Positions 63,980 through 64,000 of a stretch of DNA of 64,000 nucleotides are shown one piece after another. This DNA comes from Bacillus sp. USDA818B3_A (GTDB lineage: Bacteria > Bacillota > Bacilli > Bacillales > Cytobacillaceae). A program made the translations under genes and the position numbers. Position 1 is the stretch's first letter. Every line of letters begins with the position of its first letter. Location: contig NZ_JAABNN010000002.1 of NCBI RefSeq assembly GCF_009928415.1, positions 434,001 through 498,000 on the forward strand. Reading direction: 5' to 3'. The notes under the pieces are model-generated. The model saw only the letters and a program-made list of their open reading frames with translations. It searched no databases and was not told where the DNA came from.

Positions 63980-63997
63980 ACTATCGATGACGATAGT
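63980..63997. promoter_or_regulatory. Inverted repeat near the right edge
   Basis: ACTATCG-ATGA-CGATAGT, perfect 7-bp arms, about 215 bp upstream of ccdA. Possibly an operator of a gene beyond the window. The rest of 63766-64000 shows no gene I can support. Confidence 0.4.
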
Positions 63998-64000
63998 GTA

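Overview
The window looks like chromosome from a low-GC, Gram-positive, spore-former-type bacterium (Bacillaceae, Neobacillus/Bacillus-like). Supporting signs are strong AGGAGG-type ribosome binding sites, GTG/TTG starts, CcpA cre-like boxes, a YesMN-type two-component system, a DctP/DctR/DctS set and a Fur box. No rRNA, tRNA, CRISPR array or intact transposase was seen.

Most of the window (about 1-58 kb) is a plant-glycoside utilisation region. It holds three GH78 alpha-L-rhamnosidases, two GH1 beta-glucosidase-like enzymes, a GH43 enzyme, the N-terminus of a GH3 enzyme, an AraC-GH39 fusion, two alpha/beta-hydrolase esterases, a Gfo/Idh/MocA dehydrogenase paired with a TIM-barrel isomerase/epimerase, beta-phosphoglucomutase, two near-identical sugar MFS carriers, a sugar ABC transporter with its YesM/YesN-like control pair, and rhaB-rhaA. 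Each block has its own local regulator, mostly cupin-AraC proteins beside the genes they probably control, plus one ROK and one DeoR repressor. The likely logic is uptake of rhamnosylated oligosaccharides or flavonoid-type glycosides, intracellular removal of rhamnose and glucose, and entry of rhamnose into RhaA/RhaB. Most enzymes show no signal peptide. The aldolase step for rhamnulose-1-phosphate is not in the window.

Layout: 1-1.2 kb GH3 and pgmB; 1.4-4.5 kb small genes, an esterase and a methyltransferase; 4.5-8.9 kb GH43, a 52-bp tandem array, GH1 and AraC; 9-12.3 kb dehydrogenase, isomerase and AraC; 12.3-18.9 kb MATE exporter and a Fur-boxed nikABCDE-type importer; 19-20.6 kb a GC-richer DHA2 drug exporter; 20.7-26.6 kb esterase, sugar carrier, AraC-GH39 fusion and DeoR; 26.7-29.2 kb a repeat-bracketed patch with AraC relics and a PIN toxin-antitoxin pair; 29.2-36.4 kb GH78, AraC, carrier and GH1 under three look-alike promoters; 36.5-41.9 kb MFS, ROK, rhaA and rhaB; 41.9-42.2 kb a MITE-like element; 42.2-45.7 kb two transporters and an AraC; 45.8-57.6 kb two GH78, ABC transporter and YesMN pair; 57.7-61.7 kb dctP-dctR-dctS; 62-64 kb an Lrp fragment, a cysteine hydrolase and a frameshifted ccdA.

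The most unusual features are: a GH39 catalytic domain fused to an AraC regulator with both catalytic glutamates retained; three promoters sharing a direct-repeat operator with a cre box between a weak -35 and the -10; two arrays of TATTAACAAA repeats at exactly 21-bp period bracketing a toxin-antitoxin patch; an exact 52-bp six-copy array; and relics of AraC genes that indicate past duplication and loss of regulators.
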